Source: Pseudomonas sp. A34-9
GTDB lineage: Bacteria; Pseudomonadota; Gammaproteobacteria; Pseudomonadales; Pseudomonadaceae
Length of the DNA: 64,000 nucleotides
Assembly (NCBI RefSeq): GCF_029543085.1
Contig: NZ_CP119967.1
Span: 1 to 64,000, forward strand
Direction: 5' to 3'
Part shown: piece after piece, positions 32,085-43,169 of the stretch
How positions within the stretch are numbered: the first letter of the stretch is position 1
Layout: every line of letters starts with the position of its first letter
The notes under the pieces: model-generated
Told to the model about the DNA's origin: nothing
Databases searched by the model: none
What the model saw: the letters and a program-made list of their open reading frames with translations, nothing else
Position numbers and translations under genes: made by a program

Positions 32085-33179
32085 ATGGCTGATTACTTCG
32101 AGCGGTTGAACTATGCGCTGGGGGATGAAGACACGGCGCTTGAGTACGCCATTCTGCCCGAACATGCCAGGCACGTAGTGGCGGTTGCCGGTTGTGGTGG
32201 GCGGGTGCTTCCGTTACTGGCCCGCCATCCGGCTCGCATGACGTGCGTTGATATCAGTGCGCCGCAACTGGCGTTCACCCGCTTGCGGTTTGCGCTGCTG
32301 GGGCAAACCGATCACCAGTCGTTCATGGATTTCATGGGCTACCGGCCGGATACGTCGGTAACACGGCGCAAATCCATATTTCGCCATTTGGACCTGCCCC
32401 CACTTGATCGCCGCTGGCTGGCGGACTTGTTTCATTCCCGTCATTGGCAAGCGCCGGTTTACCAGGGAGCCTTCGAGCAGACCCTGCAGCGATTGGCGAA
32501 GGTCAACGGACTGTTCACCGGCAAGGCGGGCCGAGGGATTTTCCAGTTCCGCGATCTGGCTGAACAATCGGCTTATTACCGAAGCCACTTCCCGCTCAGG
32601 CGCTGGAAAGCCGTGGTCGCATTGTTGGGAAATGCGGCGGTGCTCAACTCGCTTCTTTACCGGGGGGCATTTCCCCGCAACAACCTGGGGATCAGCTCCC
32701 GTGAGGTCTATCTGGAGCTGTTCCATACCTTGTTTACCACTCAGGTCGTGCGCGAAAGCTTTTTCCTGCAAATGCTGTTCTTCGGTGAACTGCGATATCC
32801 GCAAGGCTTTCCGCTCGAGTGTGATCCGCAGCTCTTCCAACAGGCTCGCAAGGCGCTCCGGGAGTGCGAGTTGAACGTGGTGCAGGGCGATATTTTCGAC
32901 TGCGTTGCCACCTGCCGGGACATCGATTTTGTCTCGCTTTCGGACGTGCCTTCATTCCTGCCGGCAAAGGTCGGCATTGATGTTCTGCAGCGACTCCGGC
33001 CCGCTCTGAGCGAGGATGCATTGACGGTTATTCGTGGCCATTTGCATGTGGTCAGACCCCATTACGAAGGGTTTTGCGACGTCTCCGCTGAGTATCAGGA
33101 AGCAATCGCACGAGAAAAAACCCAACTCTGGCGAGTACAGGTCTACCGCCAGACATCACCTGTGCAGGTATCTCGATGA
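32085..33179 (+). CDS. DUF3419 protein, BtaA-like 3-amino-3-carboxypropyl transferase
   Basis: DUF3419 includes BtaA, which moves the 3-amino-3-carboxypropyl group of SAM onto diacylglycerol in betaine-lipid synthesis. The 364-residue protein has the SAM-binding AGCGGRVLPLL at about 35-45, acidic D56 in CVDISAPQLAF, and conserved blocks LYRGAFPRNNLG and SLSDVPSFLP. The ATG at 32085 has GGAGG five bases upstream; an in-frame GTG at 32073 is less likely. No BtaB-type N-methyltransferase is present, so a betaine lipid is not the expected product. The stop overlaps the next start (ATGA). Confidence 0.8.
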   Translation: MADYFERLNYALGDEDTALEYAILPEHARHVVAVAGCGGRVLPLLARHPARMTCVDISAPQLAFTRLRFALLGQTDHQSFMDFMGYRPDTSVTRRKSIFRHLDLPPLDRRWLADLFHSRHWQAPVYQGAFEQTLQRLAKVNGLFTGKAGRGIFQFRDLAEQSAYYRSHFPLRRWKAVVALLGNAAVLNSLLYRGAFPRNNLGISSREVYLELFHTLFTTQVVRESFFLQMLFFGELRYPQGFPLECDPQLFQQARKALRECELNVVQGDIFDCVATCRDIDFVSLSDVPSFLPAKVGIDVLQRLRPALSEDALTVIRGHLHVVRPHYEGFCDVSAEYQEAIAREKTQLWRVQVYRQTSPVQVSR

Positions 33180-34444
33180 ATACACCTCACCCGACCGTCA
33201 ATTGGGTCAAGAACCGCGTGCGTCAGGCGCGTGACGATCAGCAGCAATTGTTCGAGGCCGGACTCAATGGCCTGAAACTGGAAAAGCGCGAAGGCAAGGT
33301 CATTGAGTTGGGTAGCGGCGAGCAGTTGACCGAATTTCTTTCATGTTCCTATCTGGGACTTGAGAACGATCCCCGCTTGATTCAAGGCGCAGTGCAAGCC
33401 GTCGAGTCCTTTGGTGTGCAGTTCGCTGCCGCCCGCACCCGCGCGCTGCTACCGCCGATGCGTGAACTCGATGAACAGTTGAACCGCATATTCCAAGGGC
33501 ATACGGTCACGTTCAACTCGGTGGGCAGTGCCCATCTTGGTTGTTTGCCGCTATTGGGTTCCGGTGAGCTGCCGTCGTATCCCCTGCGTCGTGCCCCGTG
33601 CTGGATCGTTGATCGGGCGGCCCATGCATCGATGCAAGTCCTGCAAGGCATTCTGTGGCAGTTCGGACCCGTGCAGCGCTGCGATTGCAGCGATCTCCAG
33701 CAAGTCGAAGACGCCTGCTCCAGCGCTGTCGCTGCCGGCAATACGCCCATTATCCTGACTGACAGCATTGGCTCGATGCGGGGGCTTTATCCCGTCAATC
33801 GACTGCTGCAACTGGCAGAGCGTTTTGAAGGTTATCTGTATGCGGATGACGCTCACGGCACGTCGATCCATGGCCAGAACGGGGGCGGTCATGCACTGGA
33901 TGTCGCCGCTGAGCCGTTGCGTGATCGTTTGATCCTGCTGTCGTCATTGTCCAAGGCCTTCGGTGCAACCGGCGGTGCGATTACCGTGCTGACGGCGGCC
34001 GATGCCGAGATGATCCGCCGCCATGCGTCCACTTATACCTTCGGTGGTCCGCTGTCCATGGGGGGTGTCGGTGCGGCAGTCGCCTCGGCGAGAATCCATC
34101 TTTCTGCGCAGTTGGGCCGATTGCAGGCTTCGCTGTGGCGAAATACACAGGTCATTGACGATCTGCTCGGGCCGGTGCTGGGCAACCACCAGATCGCTTC
34201 ACCCATACGTTTCATCCGGGTCGGCGCCGAGCGTGACGCCATTGGTCTGGCGTTGCACTTGCGCCGGCACGCGATCGCAGTCACCACGGCCTTGTTTCCG
34301 GTGGTGGCCAAAGGTGAAGCCATCCTGCGACTGGCCATCAGCGCGAATCACAGCCAGGCCCAACTGGAACATCTGGCCAGCGCGGTCAGTGACGGGTTCG
34401 CTGAGCTGGGTATTCGTCAGGGAGAACCGCCTCATGCGCAGTGA
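33176..34444 (+). CDS. PLP-dependent alpha-oxoamine synthase family protein (BioF/KBL/CqsA-like)
   Basis: Enzymes of this family condense an acyl thioester with an amino acid and lose CO2, giving an alpha-amino ketone. The 422-residue protein has the fold-type I hallmarks: D224-x2-H227 (DDAHGTSIHG), Schiff-base K260 in SSLSKAFGATGG, and H150 for cofactor stacking. CqsA, a relative, makes the CAI-1 signal using SAM as amino donor. The substrate here is unknown. It overlaps its neighbours on both sides, so it is part of the operon beyond doubt. Confidence 0.88.
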   Translation: MNTPHPTVNWVKNRVRQARDDQQQLFEAGLNGLKLEKREGKVIELGSGEQLTEFLSCSYLGLENDPRLIQGAVQAVESFGVQFAAARTRALLPPMRELDEQLNRIFQGHTVTFNSVGSAHLGCLPLLGSGELPSYPLRRAPCWIVDRAAHASMQVLQGILWQFGPVQRCDCSDLQQVEDACSSAVAAGNTPIILTDSIGSMRGLYPVNRLLQLAERFEGYLYADDAHGTSIHGQNGGGHALDVAAEPLRDRLILLSSLSKAFGATGGAITVLTAADAEMIRRHASTYTFGGPLSMGGVGAAVASARIHLSAQLGRLQASLWRNTQVIDDLLGPVLGNHQIASPIRFIRVGAERDAIGLALHLRRHAIAVTTALFPVVAKGEAILRLAISANHSQAQLEHLASAVSDGFAELGIRQGEPPHAQ

Positions 34445-35756
34445 CTCAATGATGCATGCCGGTTCCATGGCCGTTCACGCGGCAGCAACAGAGGCCTTTG
34501 CGAACAAGTTGGCCCATGCGCAGTCGCTGCCATGGTTTTGCACGTTGTGTCCGCAGATTCGCTGCGTACAGAGCGCGGAGGATCTGCATCGTTTGCCGAT
34601 CCTGGCTGTGGAGGACGAACAGGGCGGATTGCTGTTTAGCCACCTCGGCGAAGCGTCACACCGTGTGCCGGGTGGTGGGGTGACCCTGACCTCGGGTGGT
34701 AGCACCGGTCACCGCAAGCACATCACTCATTCCTGGGTGTTCAACGAAAGCATCGTACCCCTGGGGGCGCGAATGTTCGGTGCGACCGATGAACTCCCCC
34801 GTGTCGTCATCAATTGCCTGACGCCCGGTGAAATGCAAGGTGCTTTCCACTATGCGGCGGCTATCGTCCAGCACATCGGCGCGCGCCTGCTGCCTGCTGG
34901 TGCGCTGATGGGGATGCAGCGCATAGCCGGACTGATTCAGTCACAAGCGGTCGATGCGCTGATCTGCACCCCTTCTTTTGCAGCGGCGTTGTTCAATCAT
35001 GTCGATGTCGATGAGCTGCAGTTGAGCAGTTTGAGATGGCTCTACTACATTGGCGAACCCTGCCGTCAGCCGCTGCGTGAGCAACTGGCCCGGGACTGGC
35101 CCGCCCTGAACATACGATCGTTGGGTTATAGCTCGACGGAGACCGGTCCAATCGGTTTCCAGTGCGCTTACCTTGAGCACGGGTGCTACCACCTGCATGC
35201 GGACGCCATGCTGCTTGAAGTGGTGGATCCCCTGACCCTGCGAGCGCTGCCCGACGGTGAAACCGGTGAGTTTCTGCTGACGCCTTTGCTGCCCGATCAC
35301 GTGCCGTTGCTGCGATATCGCATTGGCGACCGTGGCCGAATACTGGGCAGGCAATCAAGGTGTGCCTGTGGCAGTGCTCTGCCAGTACTAGTGCTGGAGG
35401 GGCGAGTCGAAGCCACGATCAAGCTGGGCGGTGCGATCATCACTCAGCGTCAGGTTCTGAACGTGCTCGCCGAGGCGTTGCCCGAACTGCACACGTCGGA
35501 TGTACAGGTGCAGATTGATCGACAGATCGACGGTGCGCACGTGCGGCTTGTCATCGCTCAGGACAAATTGCCGGCCGGTGCAGAACGCACTTTCGAAGAG
35601 GCTTTGCGCAACGAGGCGCAGGCGAGCGCATTGCTCGGATTGCCCGGTGTGCTGGGCTTGCAGGTGCGGCGTTTGCCTCGGGGTGAATTTGAAACCAGCA
35701 TGGCCGGTAAAACACCGTTCTTCGTTGAGTTGCGAAGCGCTCCGGACAAGTCATGA
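34434..35756 (+). CDS. Adenylate-forming enzyme (phenylacetate-CoA ligase-like)
   Basis: The 440-residue protein belongs to the AMP-binding superfamily: P-loop TSGGSTGHRKH at 86-96, GYSSTETGP in the middle, and RIGDRGR before a small C-terminal domain with GRVEATIKLGG. The zinc-ligand-like CACG seen here occurs in phenylacetate-CoA ligase-type members. It should activate a carboxylic acid as AMP ester and perhaps pass it to CoA. No carrier protein is encoded nearby. The ATG at 34434 (GGGA upstream) is chosen over the long upstream open frame, which lies inside the previous gene. It converges with qor. Confidence 0.85.
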   Translation: MRSDSMMHAGSMAVHAAATEAFANKLAHAQSLPWFCTLCPQIRCVQSAEDLHRLPILAVEDEQGGLLFSHLGEASHRVPGGGVTLTSGGSTGHRKHITHSWVFNESIVPLGARMFGATDELPRVVINCLTPGEMQGAFHYAAAIVQHIGARLLPAGALMGMQRIAGLIQSQAVDALICTPSFAAALFNHVDVDELQLSSLRWLYYIGEPCRQPLREQLARDWPALNIRSLGYSSTETGPIGFQCAYLEHGCYHLHADAMLLEVVDPLTLRALPDGETGEFLLTPLLPDHVPLLRYRIGDRGRILGRQSRCACGSALPVLVLEGRVEATIKLGGAIITQRQVLNVLAEALPELHTSDVQVQIDRQIDGAHVRLVIAQDKLPAGAERTFEEALRNEAQASALLGLPGVLGLQVRRLPRGEFETSMAGKTPFFVELRSAPDKS

Positions 35757-35791
35757 AGACTGGTCCGGGGGCTTCGGTTGCTGGCTGCGTG

Positions 35792-37833
<2,042 letters not shown>

Positions 37834-37842
37834 GGATTTCTG

Positions 37843-38664
37843 ATGGATCGTTACGTCGTTTTCGGTAACCCGATCGGCCACAGCAAATCGCCGATGATTC
37901 ACACACTGTTCGCCGAGCAGACGGGTCAGAGCCTCGACTACAGCACCCTGCTGGCGCCGCTTGATGATTTCGCTGGCTGCGCCACGGCGTTTTTCCAGGA
38001 AGGTCGCGGTGCCAACGTTACCGTGCCGTTCAAGGAAGACGCGTATCGTCTGGCCAACAGCCTGACCGCCCGCGCACAAAGGGCCGGTGCGGTGAACACC
38101 TTGAGCAAACGGGCGGACGGCTCGCTGCTGGGTGATAACACCGACGGCGCCGGACTGGTGCGTGATCTGACGGTGAACGCCGGGTTCAGCCTGACCGGCA
38201 AACGCATCCTGCTGTTGGGCGCCGGTGGCGCAGTGCGTGGGGCGTTGGAGCCATTGCTGGCTGAAAAACCGGCATCGCTGATCATCGCCAATCGCACGGT
38301 GGACAAGGCTGAGTTGCTGGCGGAATTGTTCTGCGATCTGGGACCGGTGTCGGCCAGTGGTTTCGACTGGTTGCGTGAGCCGGTGGACGTGATCATCAAC
38401 GCCACGTCGGCGAGTCTCACCGGCGATGTACCGCCGATCGCGTCGAGCCTGATCGAGCCGGGCAAGACCCTGTGTTACGACATGATGTACGGCAAGGAGC
38501 CGACGGCGTTCTGCCGCTGGGCCAGTGAACATGGCGCGGCGGTGTCGATGGATGGCTTGGGGATGTTGGCGGAGCAGGCCGCCGAGGCGTTTTACTTGTG
38601 GCGCGGCGTGCGCCCGGACACTGCGCCAGTACTCGCCGAACTACGCCGCCAGCTAGCGCAATAA
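37843..38664 (+). CDS. aroE: Shikimate dehydrogenase
   Basis: AroE reduces 3-dehydroshikimate with NADPH. The 273-residue protein has the substrate motif [13 protein letters not shown] (7-19), NVTVPFKE with the catalytic Lys, DNTDGAGL and the nucleotide motif [12 protein letters not shown]. It forms an operon with hemF. Confidence 0.97.
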   Translation: MDRYVVFGNPIGHSKSPMIHTLFAEQTGQSLDYSTLLAPLDDFAGCATAFFQEGRGANVTVPFKEDAYRLANSLTARAQRAGAVNTLSKRADGSLLGDNTDGAGLVRDLTVNAGFSLTGKRILLLGAGGAVRGALEPLLAEKPASLIIANRTVDKAELLAELFCDLGPVSASGFDWLREPVDVIINATSASLTGDVPPIASSLIEPGKTLCYDMMYGKEPTAFCRWASEHGAAVSMDGLGMLAEQAAEAFYLWRGVRPDTAPVLAELRRQLAQ

Positions 38665-38668
38665 TCCT

Positions 38669-38757
38669 TGTAGGAGTGAGCCTGCTCGCGATAGCGGAGT
38701 GTCAGATAAAAATGTTTCAACTGACACTCCGCTATCGCGAGCAGGCTCACTCCTACA
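38669..38757. repeat. REPIN-like inverted repeat (GTAGGAGTGAGCCTGCTCGCGA type)
   Basis: Two 37-base arms (38669-38705 and 38721-38757) are perfectly complementary across a 15-base spacer. It lies between the convergent aroE and SulP genes and may also end transcription or stabilise the aroE mRNA. Confidence 0.92.
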
Positions 38758-38778
38758 GGGTTATGCGGTGTTATCAGA

Positions 38779-40347
38779 TCAGTCTTCAAACCGGATCGGG
38801 CATTTCTCCGGCCCTTCAAGCTTCCTCAACTCCTCCACCACCTGCGGCCGCGCCCGGCGCAAGGTCAGGCTGCGGTTCTGGCTCAACAACCGCCGCGCCT
38901 CCTGATGCAGCATCTCCACCCCTGAGTAATCGATGAAGTTGATCTGCTGCGCTTCGATCACCACTCGCGCGCCGTGCATCCGTTGCAGACGCACCTGCAG
39001 GTAATGGCTGGCGCCGAAAAAGATCGAGCCGCCGACCCGCAACACATCGTCCTCACCATCGCGCCAATGCTGCACCCGTGGTTGCGAAGTGCGCTTGAGG
39101 TAGAAGAACAGCGAGGCCAGCACGCCGGCATAAATGGCCGTCTGCAATTCCAGCAACAATGTCGCGAGGCAGGTCAGGGCCATGACCACGAACTCGGCGC
39201 GGCTGACCCGCAGCAATGAGCGGATGCCACGATGATCCACCAGCCCCCAGGCAATCAACAGAATGCTGCCCGCCATCGCCGGGATCGGAATGTGTGAAAT
39301 CAGCCCCGCGCCGAAAATCGCAAACAACGCCACCCAGATCGCCGAAAACACCCCGGCCAATGGCGAACACGCGCCCGCTTCGTAACTGAGGCCCGAACGG
39401 GTGAACGATCCGGCTGACAGCGATCCGGCAAAGAACGCTCCGACAATATTCGACAAGCCCTGCGCACGGACTTCCTGATTGGCATCGAGCAACTGCTGCG
39501 AGCGCGCCGAAATCGACCGGGCAATCGACAGACTGGTGACCAGCCCGAGCATGCCCACCGCCACGGCACTCGGCAGCAACCGCAGAATCAAATCCAGATC
39601 CAGCGGCAACGCACTAAATGGTGGCAACCGACCAACGAATGCGCTGACCAGATGCACATGACCGAACATCGCCGGCCACAGCCATACCAGCAGACTGGCC
39701 AGCACCAGCGTGATCAGCAGCGTCGGCCAGCGTGGCAGCAATTGTTTCAACACCACACCGACAACTACCGTCGCCACACCGAGCAGCAACGAAGGTTTAT
39801 CCACAGCCCTGAGGTGTTGCAGCAGATCCATCAGGCTAGCCAGTGCCGTGGCTTTCGCCGGCAACTCCAGCCCCAACAGATTCGGCAACTGCCCAATGGC
39901 AATCACCACCGCCGCGCCGAGGGTGAAACCGAGCACCACCGAATGCGAGACGAAATTCACCAACGCACCGAAACGCAGCAAACCGAGCAGCCACTGGAAT
40001 ATCCCCGCAAGCAAGGTCAGCAGCAGGATCAGGGTGATGTAGTCCTGCGAGGCGGGAACCGCTAACGGACTGACACTGGCAAACAGCACAATCGAAATCG
40101 CTGCCGTGGGGCCACAGATCAAATGCCATGACGAACCCCACAGGCAGGCGATCAGCACCGGGATGATCGCGGCGTAGAGTCCGTATTCGGGTGGCAGGCC
40201 GGCGATCAATGCGTAAGCAATCGACTGGGGTAGCGCGAGAATTGCGCCGCTGAGGCCGACGATCAGATCCCGTCCGACGCTGGCGCGGGTTTGCCGCGGT
40301 AGCCAGGTGAGGAAAGGGAAGAGAGAGTGGCGGCTGGGGAAGGCCAT
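38779..40347 (-). CDS. SulP family inorganic anion transporter
   Basis: The 522-residue inner-membrane protein has about 10-12 membrane segments and a C-terminal STAS domain (about 420-510). The conserved SulP segment AYALIAGLPPEYGLYAAIIP lies near 44-63. SulP proteins move sulfate, bicarbonate or related anions. Neither the neighbours nor the sequence tell which. An exact DnaA 9-mer lies inside (39797). Confidence 0.9.
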   Translation of the reverse strand: MAFPSRHSLFPFLTWLPRQTRASVGRDLIVGLSGAILALPQSIAYALIAGLPPEYGLYAAIIPVLIACLWGSSWHLICGPTAAISIVLFASVSPLAVPASQDYITLILLLTLLAGIFQWLLGLLRFGALVNFVSHSVVLGFTLGAAVVIAIGQLPNLLGLELPAKATALASLMDLLQHLRAVDKPSLLLGVATVVVGVVLKQLLPRWPTLLITLVLASLLVWLWPAMFGHVHLVSAFVGRLPPFSALPLDLDLILRLLPSAVAVGMLGLVTSLSIARSISARSQQLLDANQEVRAQGLSNIVGAFFAGSLSAGSFTRSGLSYEAGACSPLAGVFSAIWVALFAIFGAGLISHIPIPAMAGSILLIAWGLVDHRGIRSLLRVSRAEFVVMALTCLATLLLELQTAIYAGVLASLFFYLKRTSQPRVQHWRDGEDDVLRVGGSIFFGASHYLQVRLQRMHGARVVIEAQQINFIDYSGVEMLHQEARRLLSQNRSLTLRRARPQVVEELRKLEGPEKCPIRFED

Positions 40348-40400
40348 GTGTCCTCGCGGTTGGGGTTTTGTTCAAGGTTATCAGGGTGCCAGGGGAAAGG

Positions 40401-40563
40401 CCCCTCACCCTGGCCCTCTCCCAAAGGGAGAGGGGACTGACCGAGGTGTTTGGACTGGCTACATCGACCTGAGAAATCAGCGTCGAACTCAGGTCTCGAA
40501 TCCAACGACGATCGGCTCCCTTTCCACCTCGCCCCTCTGGGGGAGAGGGCTGGGGTGAGGGGG
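40401..40563. repeat. Intergenic inverted repeat pair (CCCTCTCCC...GGGAGAGGG type)
   Basis: CCCCTCACCCTGGCCCTCTC at 40401 with a local partner GGGAGAGGGG forms one hairpin. The block at 40531-40561 (CCCCTCTGGGGGAGAGGGC then TGGGGTGAGGG) forms a second, and the outer CCCCTCACCC/GGGGTGAGGG pair joins them. It is a repeat type common in fluorescent pseudomonads. Confidence 0.8.
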
Positions 40564-40603
40564 CAAAAATCTCAAGCCAAGCCCAATTCCAGCAACCCCA
40601 CGA

Positions 40604-41524
40604 TCAGAGCTTGGCTTTCACCGCCGCCAACGCATCCTTCCCGTCAGCCGTCTTAACCCCATCCAGCCACTTATCCAGCACCGCCGGATTCGCCTTGATC
40701 CACGCCTTCGCCGCCTCGGCATTCGTGACCTTCTTGTTCACCACCTCAGCCATGATGCTGTTCTCCATCGCCTGCGTGAACGACAGATTAGTCAGCAACT
40801 TACCCACATTCGGACACGCCTCGGCATACCCTTTACGCGTCAACGTAAACACGCTGCCGGTGTCGCCAAAGTACTTCTCGCCACCCTTCAGGTAATGCAT
40901 CTTTAACTGCACGTTCATCGGATGCGGCGTCCAGCCGAGGAAGGTGACGAATTTCTGTTTCTTCACCGCCCGCGATACTTCGGCGAGCATCGCCTGTTCG
41001 CTGGACTCGATCAGCTTCCACTGGCCCATGTTGAAGTCGTTCTTCTTGATGATTTCCTGCAGCGAAATATTCGCCGGTGCGCCGGAGCCGATGCCGTAGA
41101 TTTTGCGCTCGAACTTGTCCGCGTATTTGTTCAGGTCGGCAAAGTCATGCACACCGGCGTCCCATACGTAGTCCGGTACCGCGAGGGTGAACTCGGTGCC
41201 GTCGAGGTTCTTCGCCAGTTGCGTGACGTCGCCGGTGGCGACGAACTTGTCATAGAAGCCCTGCTGCGCCGGCATCCAGTTGCCGAGGAACACGTCCACC
41301 TGGCCGTCCTTCAAACCGCCAAAGGTGATCGGCACCGCGAGGGTGTCGACCTTGGCCTTGTAGCCCATGCCGTCCAGTAGAAACCCGGTGATGGCGTTGG
41401 TCGCAGCGATGTCGCTCCAGCCCGGGTCGGCCATTTTCACCGTGTCGCAACTCTGCTCGGCGAAGGCCGAAGCGCTGCTCAGCGCGAGCAGGCCAACCGT
41501 GACTACTGTGGATAACTTACGCAT
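40604..41524 (-). CDS. Choline/betaine ABC transporter substrate-binding protein (ChoX-like)
   Basis: This periplasmic binding protein delivers choline or a related compound to an ABC importer. The 306-residue product begins with a signal peptide (about 1-22, ASAFAEQS cleavage region) followed by an OpuAC-type domain with FLGNWMPAQQG and FLGWTPHPMN, which supply aromatic residues for the quaternary ammonium. The ATG at 41524 opens the signal peptide. It lies 16 bases after the choline sulfatase gene; permease and ATPase genes are not in view here. Confidence 0.9.
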   Translation of the reverse strand: MRKLSTVVTVGLLALSSASAFAEQSCDTVKMADPGWSDIAATNAITGFLLDGMGYKAKVDTLAVPITFGGLKDGQVDVFLGNWMPAQQGFYDKFVATGDVTQLAKNLDGTEFTLAVPDYVWDAGVHDFADLNKYADKFERKIYGIGSGAPANISLQEIIKKNDFNMGQWKLIESSEQAMLAEVSRAVKKQKFVTFLGWTPHPMNVQLKMHYLKGGEKYFGDTGSVFTLTRKGYAEACPNVGKLLTNLSFTQAMENSIMAEVVNKKVTNAEAAKAWIKANPAVLDKWLDGVKTADGKDALAAVKAKL

Positions 41525-41540
41525 GGACTTCCCCTCAACA

Positions 41541-43055
41541 TTATTGGTTTTGGCAGGGTTGTGGATAACGTGCTTTGCGCTCCAGATCATCGAGGTCGAT
41601 GTGGTTGCGCATGTACTGCTGACTGGCGTCGACCAGCGGCTGGTGATCCCAGCTCTTCAGCTTGCCGATGGTTAGCGCGTCGGCAACAAATCGGCGCCGG
41701 CGTTGGCTGGCGAGGACGTCGCGGTGTATTGCCGGGATGTCCCACTTGGCCCGCGCCTCGGCGAGAAAATCGTCGAACAGTTGGCGATATTGCGGCGATT
41801 GACTGAGTTCTTCCTCTTCGCGCGGATCGTTGTCCAGGTCGAAGAGTAGGCAAGGGTCGCTTTCACTGTAGATAAATTTGTGAGGGCCACGACGGATCAT
41901 CATTAATGGGCTGACAGTGCCTTCGGCCATGTATTCGCCGAACACTTCGTCATGACCGCCCTGCCCTTGCAGATGCGAAACCAGAGACCGGCCATCCATG
42001 GGCAGGCCCGGCTCCAGCAGGCCGCCAGCCAATTCAACGAAGGTCGGCAACAGGTCGGCGGTGGAGACCGCGGCACTGACACGGCCTGATTCGAACTGCC
42101 CCGGTGCACTGATCAACAGCGGCACGCGCGCCGCCATTTCGTACCAGTGCATTTTGTACCAGAGGCCCTTCTCGCCGAGCATGTCGCCGTGGTCACCGGA
42201 AAAAACAATGATGGTGTCATCAATCAGCCCGGTTTCTTCGAGCGTTTGCAGAAGTTTGCCGACGTTGGCGTCGATATAGCTGCATGCACCGAAGTACGCC
42301 CGGCGCGCATCGCGAATCTTATCCACAGGCAGCGGCTTATCCCACAGGTCGTAAACCTTGAGCAGGCGCCGCGAGTGCGGATCGAGTTCGCGTTGATCCG
42401 GCGTTGCAGGCAACGGGATGTCGGAGTCGTCATACAAATCCCAGAACGTCTTGGGAATTGTGTACGGGTCGTGTGGGTGGGTCATCGACACGGTCAGGCA
42501 GAACGGCTGATCGCCATCCTCGCGAATGTGATCGAACAGGTATTGCTGAGCCTTGAACACCACTTCTTCGTCGAAATCGAGTTGATTGGTGCGCACGCAC
42601 GGCCCGGCCTGCAGTACCGAGGACATGTTGTGGTACCAGGTCGGCCGTACATCCGGCTCGTCCCAATTCACCGCCCAACCGTAATCGGCCGGGTAGATAT
42701 CGCTGGTCAGGCGCTCTTCGTAACCGTGCAACTGATCCGGGCCGCAGAAATGCATCTTGCCCGACAGTGCAGTGCGGTAGCCGAGGCGGCGCAGGTAGTG
42801 AGCATAGGTCGGAACATCGGCAGGGAAATCGGCGGCGTTGTCGTAGGCGCCAATCTTGCTCGGCAACTGGCCGCTGACCAGAGTAAAGCGCGACGGCGCG
42901 CACAATGGGCTGTTGCAGTAAGCGGCGTCGAACACCACGCCTTGGGCGGCGAGGCGGGAAAGATTCGGCAGTTTGATCGGCGATGGGCCGTAGAACGGCA
43001 ACATTGGCGCGGCCATCTGATCGGCCATGATGAAAAGAATATTCTTGCGCTTCAT
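41541..43055 (-). CDS. betC: Choline-sulfatase
   Basis: BetC hydrolyses choline-O-sulfate to choline and sulfate, feeding betaine synthesis. The 504-residue sulfatase has C52 in CAPSR, the Cys converted to formylglycine, metal ligand D12 in MADQM and the GDHGDMLGEKG motif. The second ATG (43055) gives the usual BetC N terminus MKRKNILFIMADQ; a first ATG six codons earlier has no ribosome site. It is divergent from its LysR regulator and co-directional with the choline-binding protein gene. Confidence 0.94.
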   Translation of the reverse strand: MKRKNILFIMADQMAAPMLPFYGPSPIKLPNLSRLAAQGVVFDAAYCNSPLCAPSRFTLVSGQLPSKIGAYDNAADFPADVPTYAHYLRRLGYRTALSGKMHFCGPDQLHGYEERLTSDIYPADYGWAVNWDEPDVRPTWYHNMSSVLQAGPCVRTNQLDFDEEVVFKAQQYLFDHIREDGDQPFCLTVSMTHPHDPYTIPKTFWDLYDDSDIPLPATPDQRELDPHSRRLLKVYDLWDKPLPVDKIRDARRAYFGACSYIDANVGKLLQTLEETGLIDDTIIVFSGDHGDMLGEKGLWYKMHWYEMAARVPLLISAPGQFESGRVSAAVSTADLLPTFVELAGGLLEPGLPMDGRSLVSHLQGQGGHDEVFGEYMAEGTVSPLMMIRRGPHKFIYSESDPCLLFDLDNDPREEEELSQSPQYRQLFDDFLAEARAKWDIPAIHRDVLASQRRRRFVADALTIGKLKSWDHQPLVDASQQYMRNHIDLDDLERKARYPQPCQNQ

Positions 43056-43104
43056 GTGATCGCGGCATTCCATAGTGAATATTTATGCGACATTGCTGCG
43101 ATCG

Positions 43105-43121
43105 AGCATGGAGCCCATGCT
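43105..43121. promoter_or_regulatory. Candidate LysR operator between betC and its regulator
   Basis: AGCATGG-AGC-CCATGCT is a perfect 7-base inverted repeat with a 3-base spacer in the 114-base divergent gap. Position and size fit a LysR-type binding site controlling both genes. No experimental site is known to me. Confidence 0.5.
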
Positions 43122-43169
43122 ATATCCGGTAAAGCCCGCGCCGGACAATGACTAGGATAAGCACAGCTT

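Noticed and set aside
30391..35791. NRPS or PKS biosynthetic cluster
   Set aside because: An adenylate-forming enzyme is present, but there is no condensation, ketosynthase or carrier domain.
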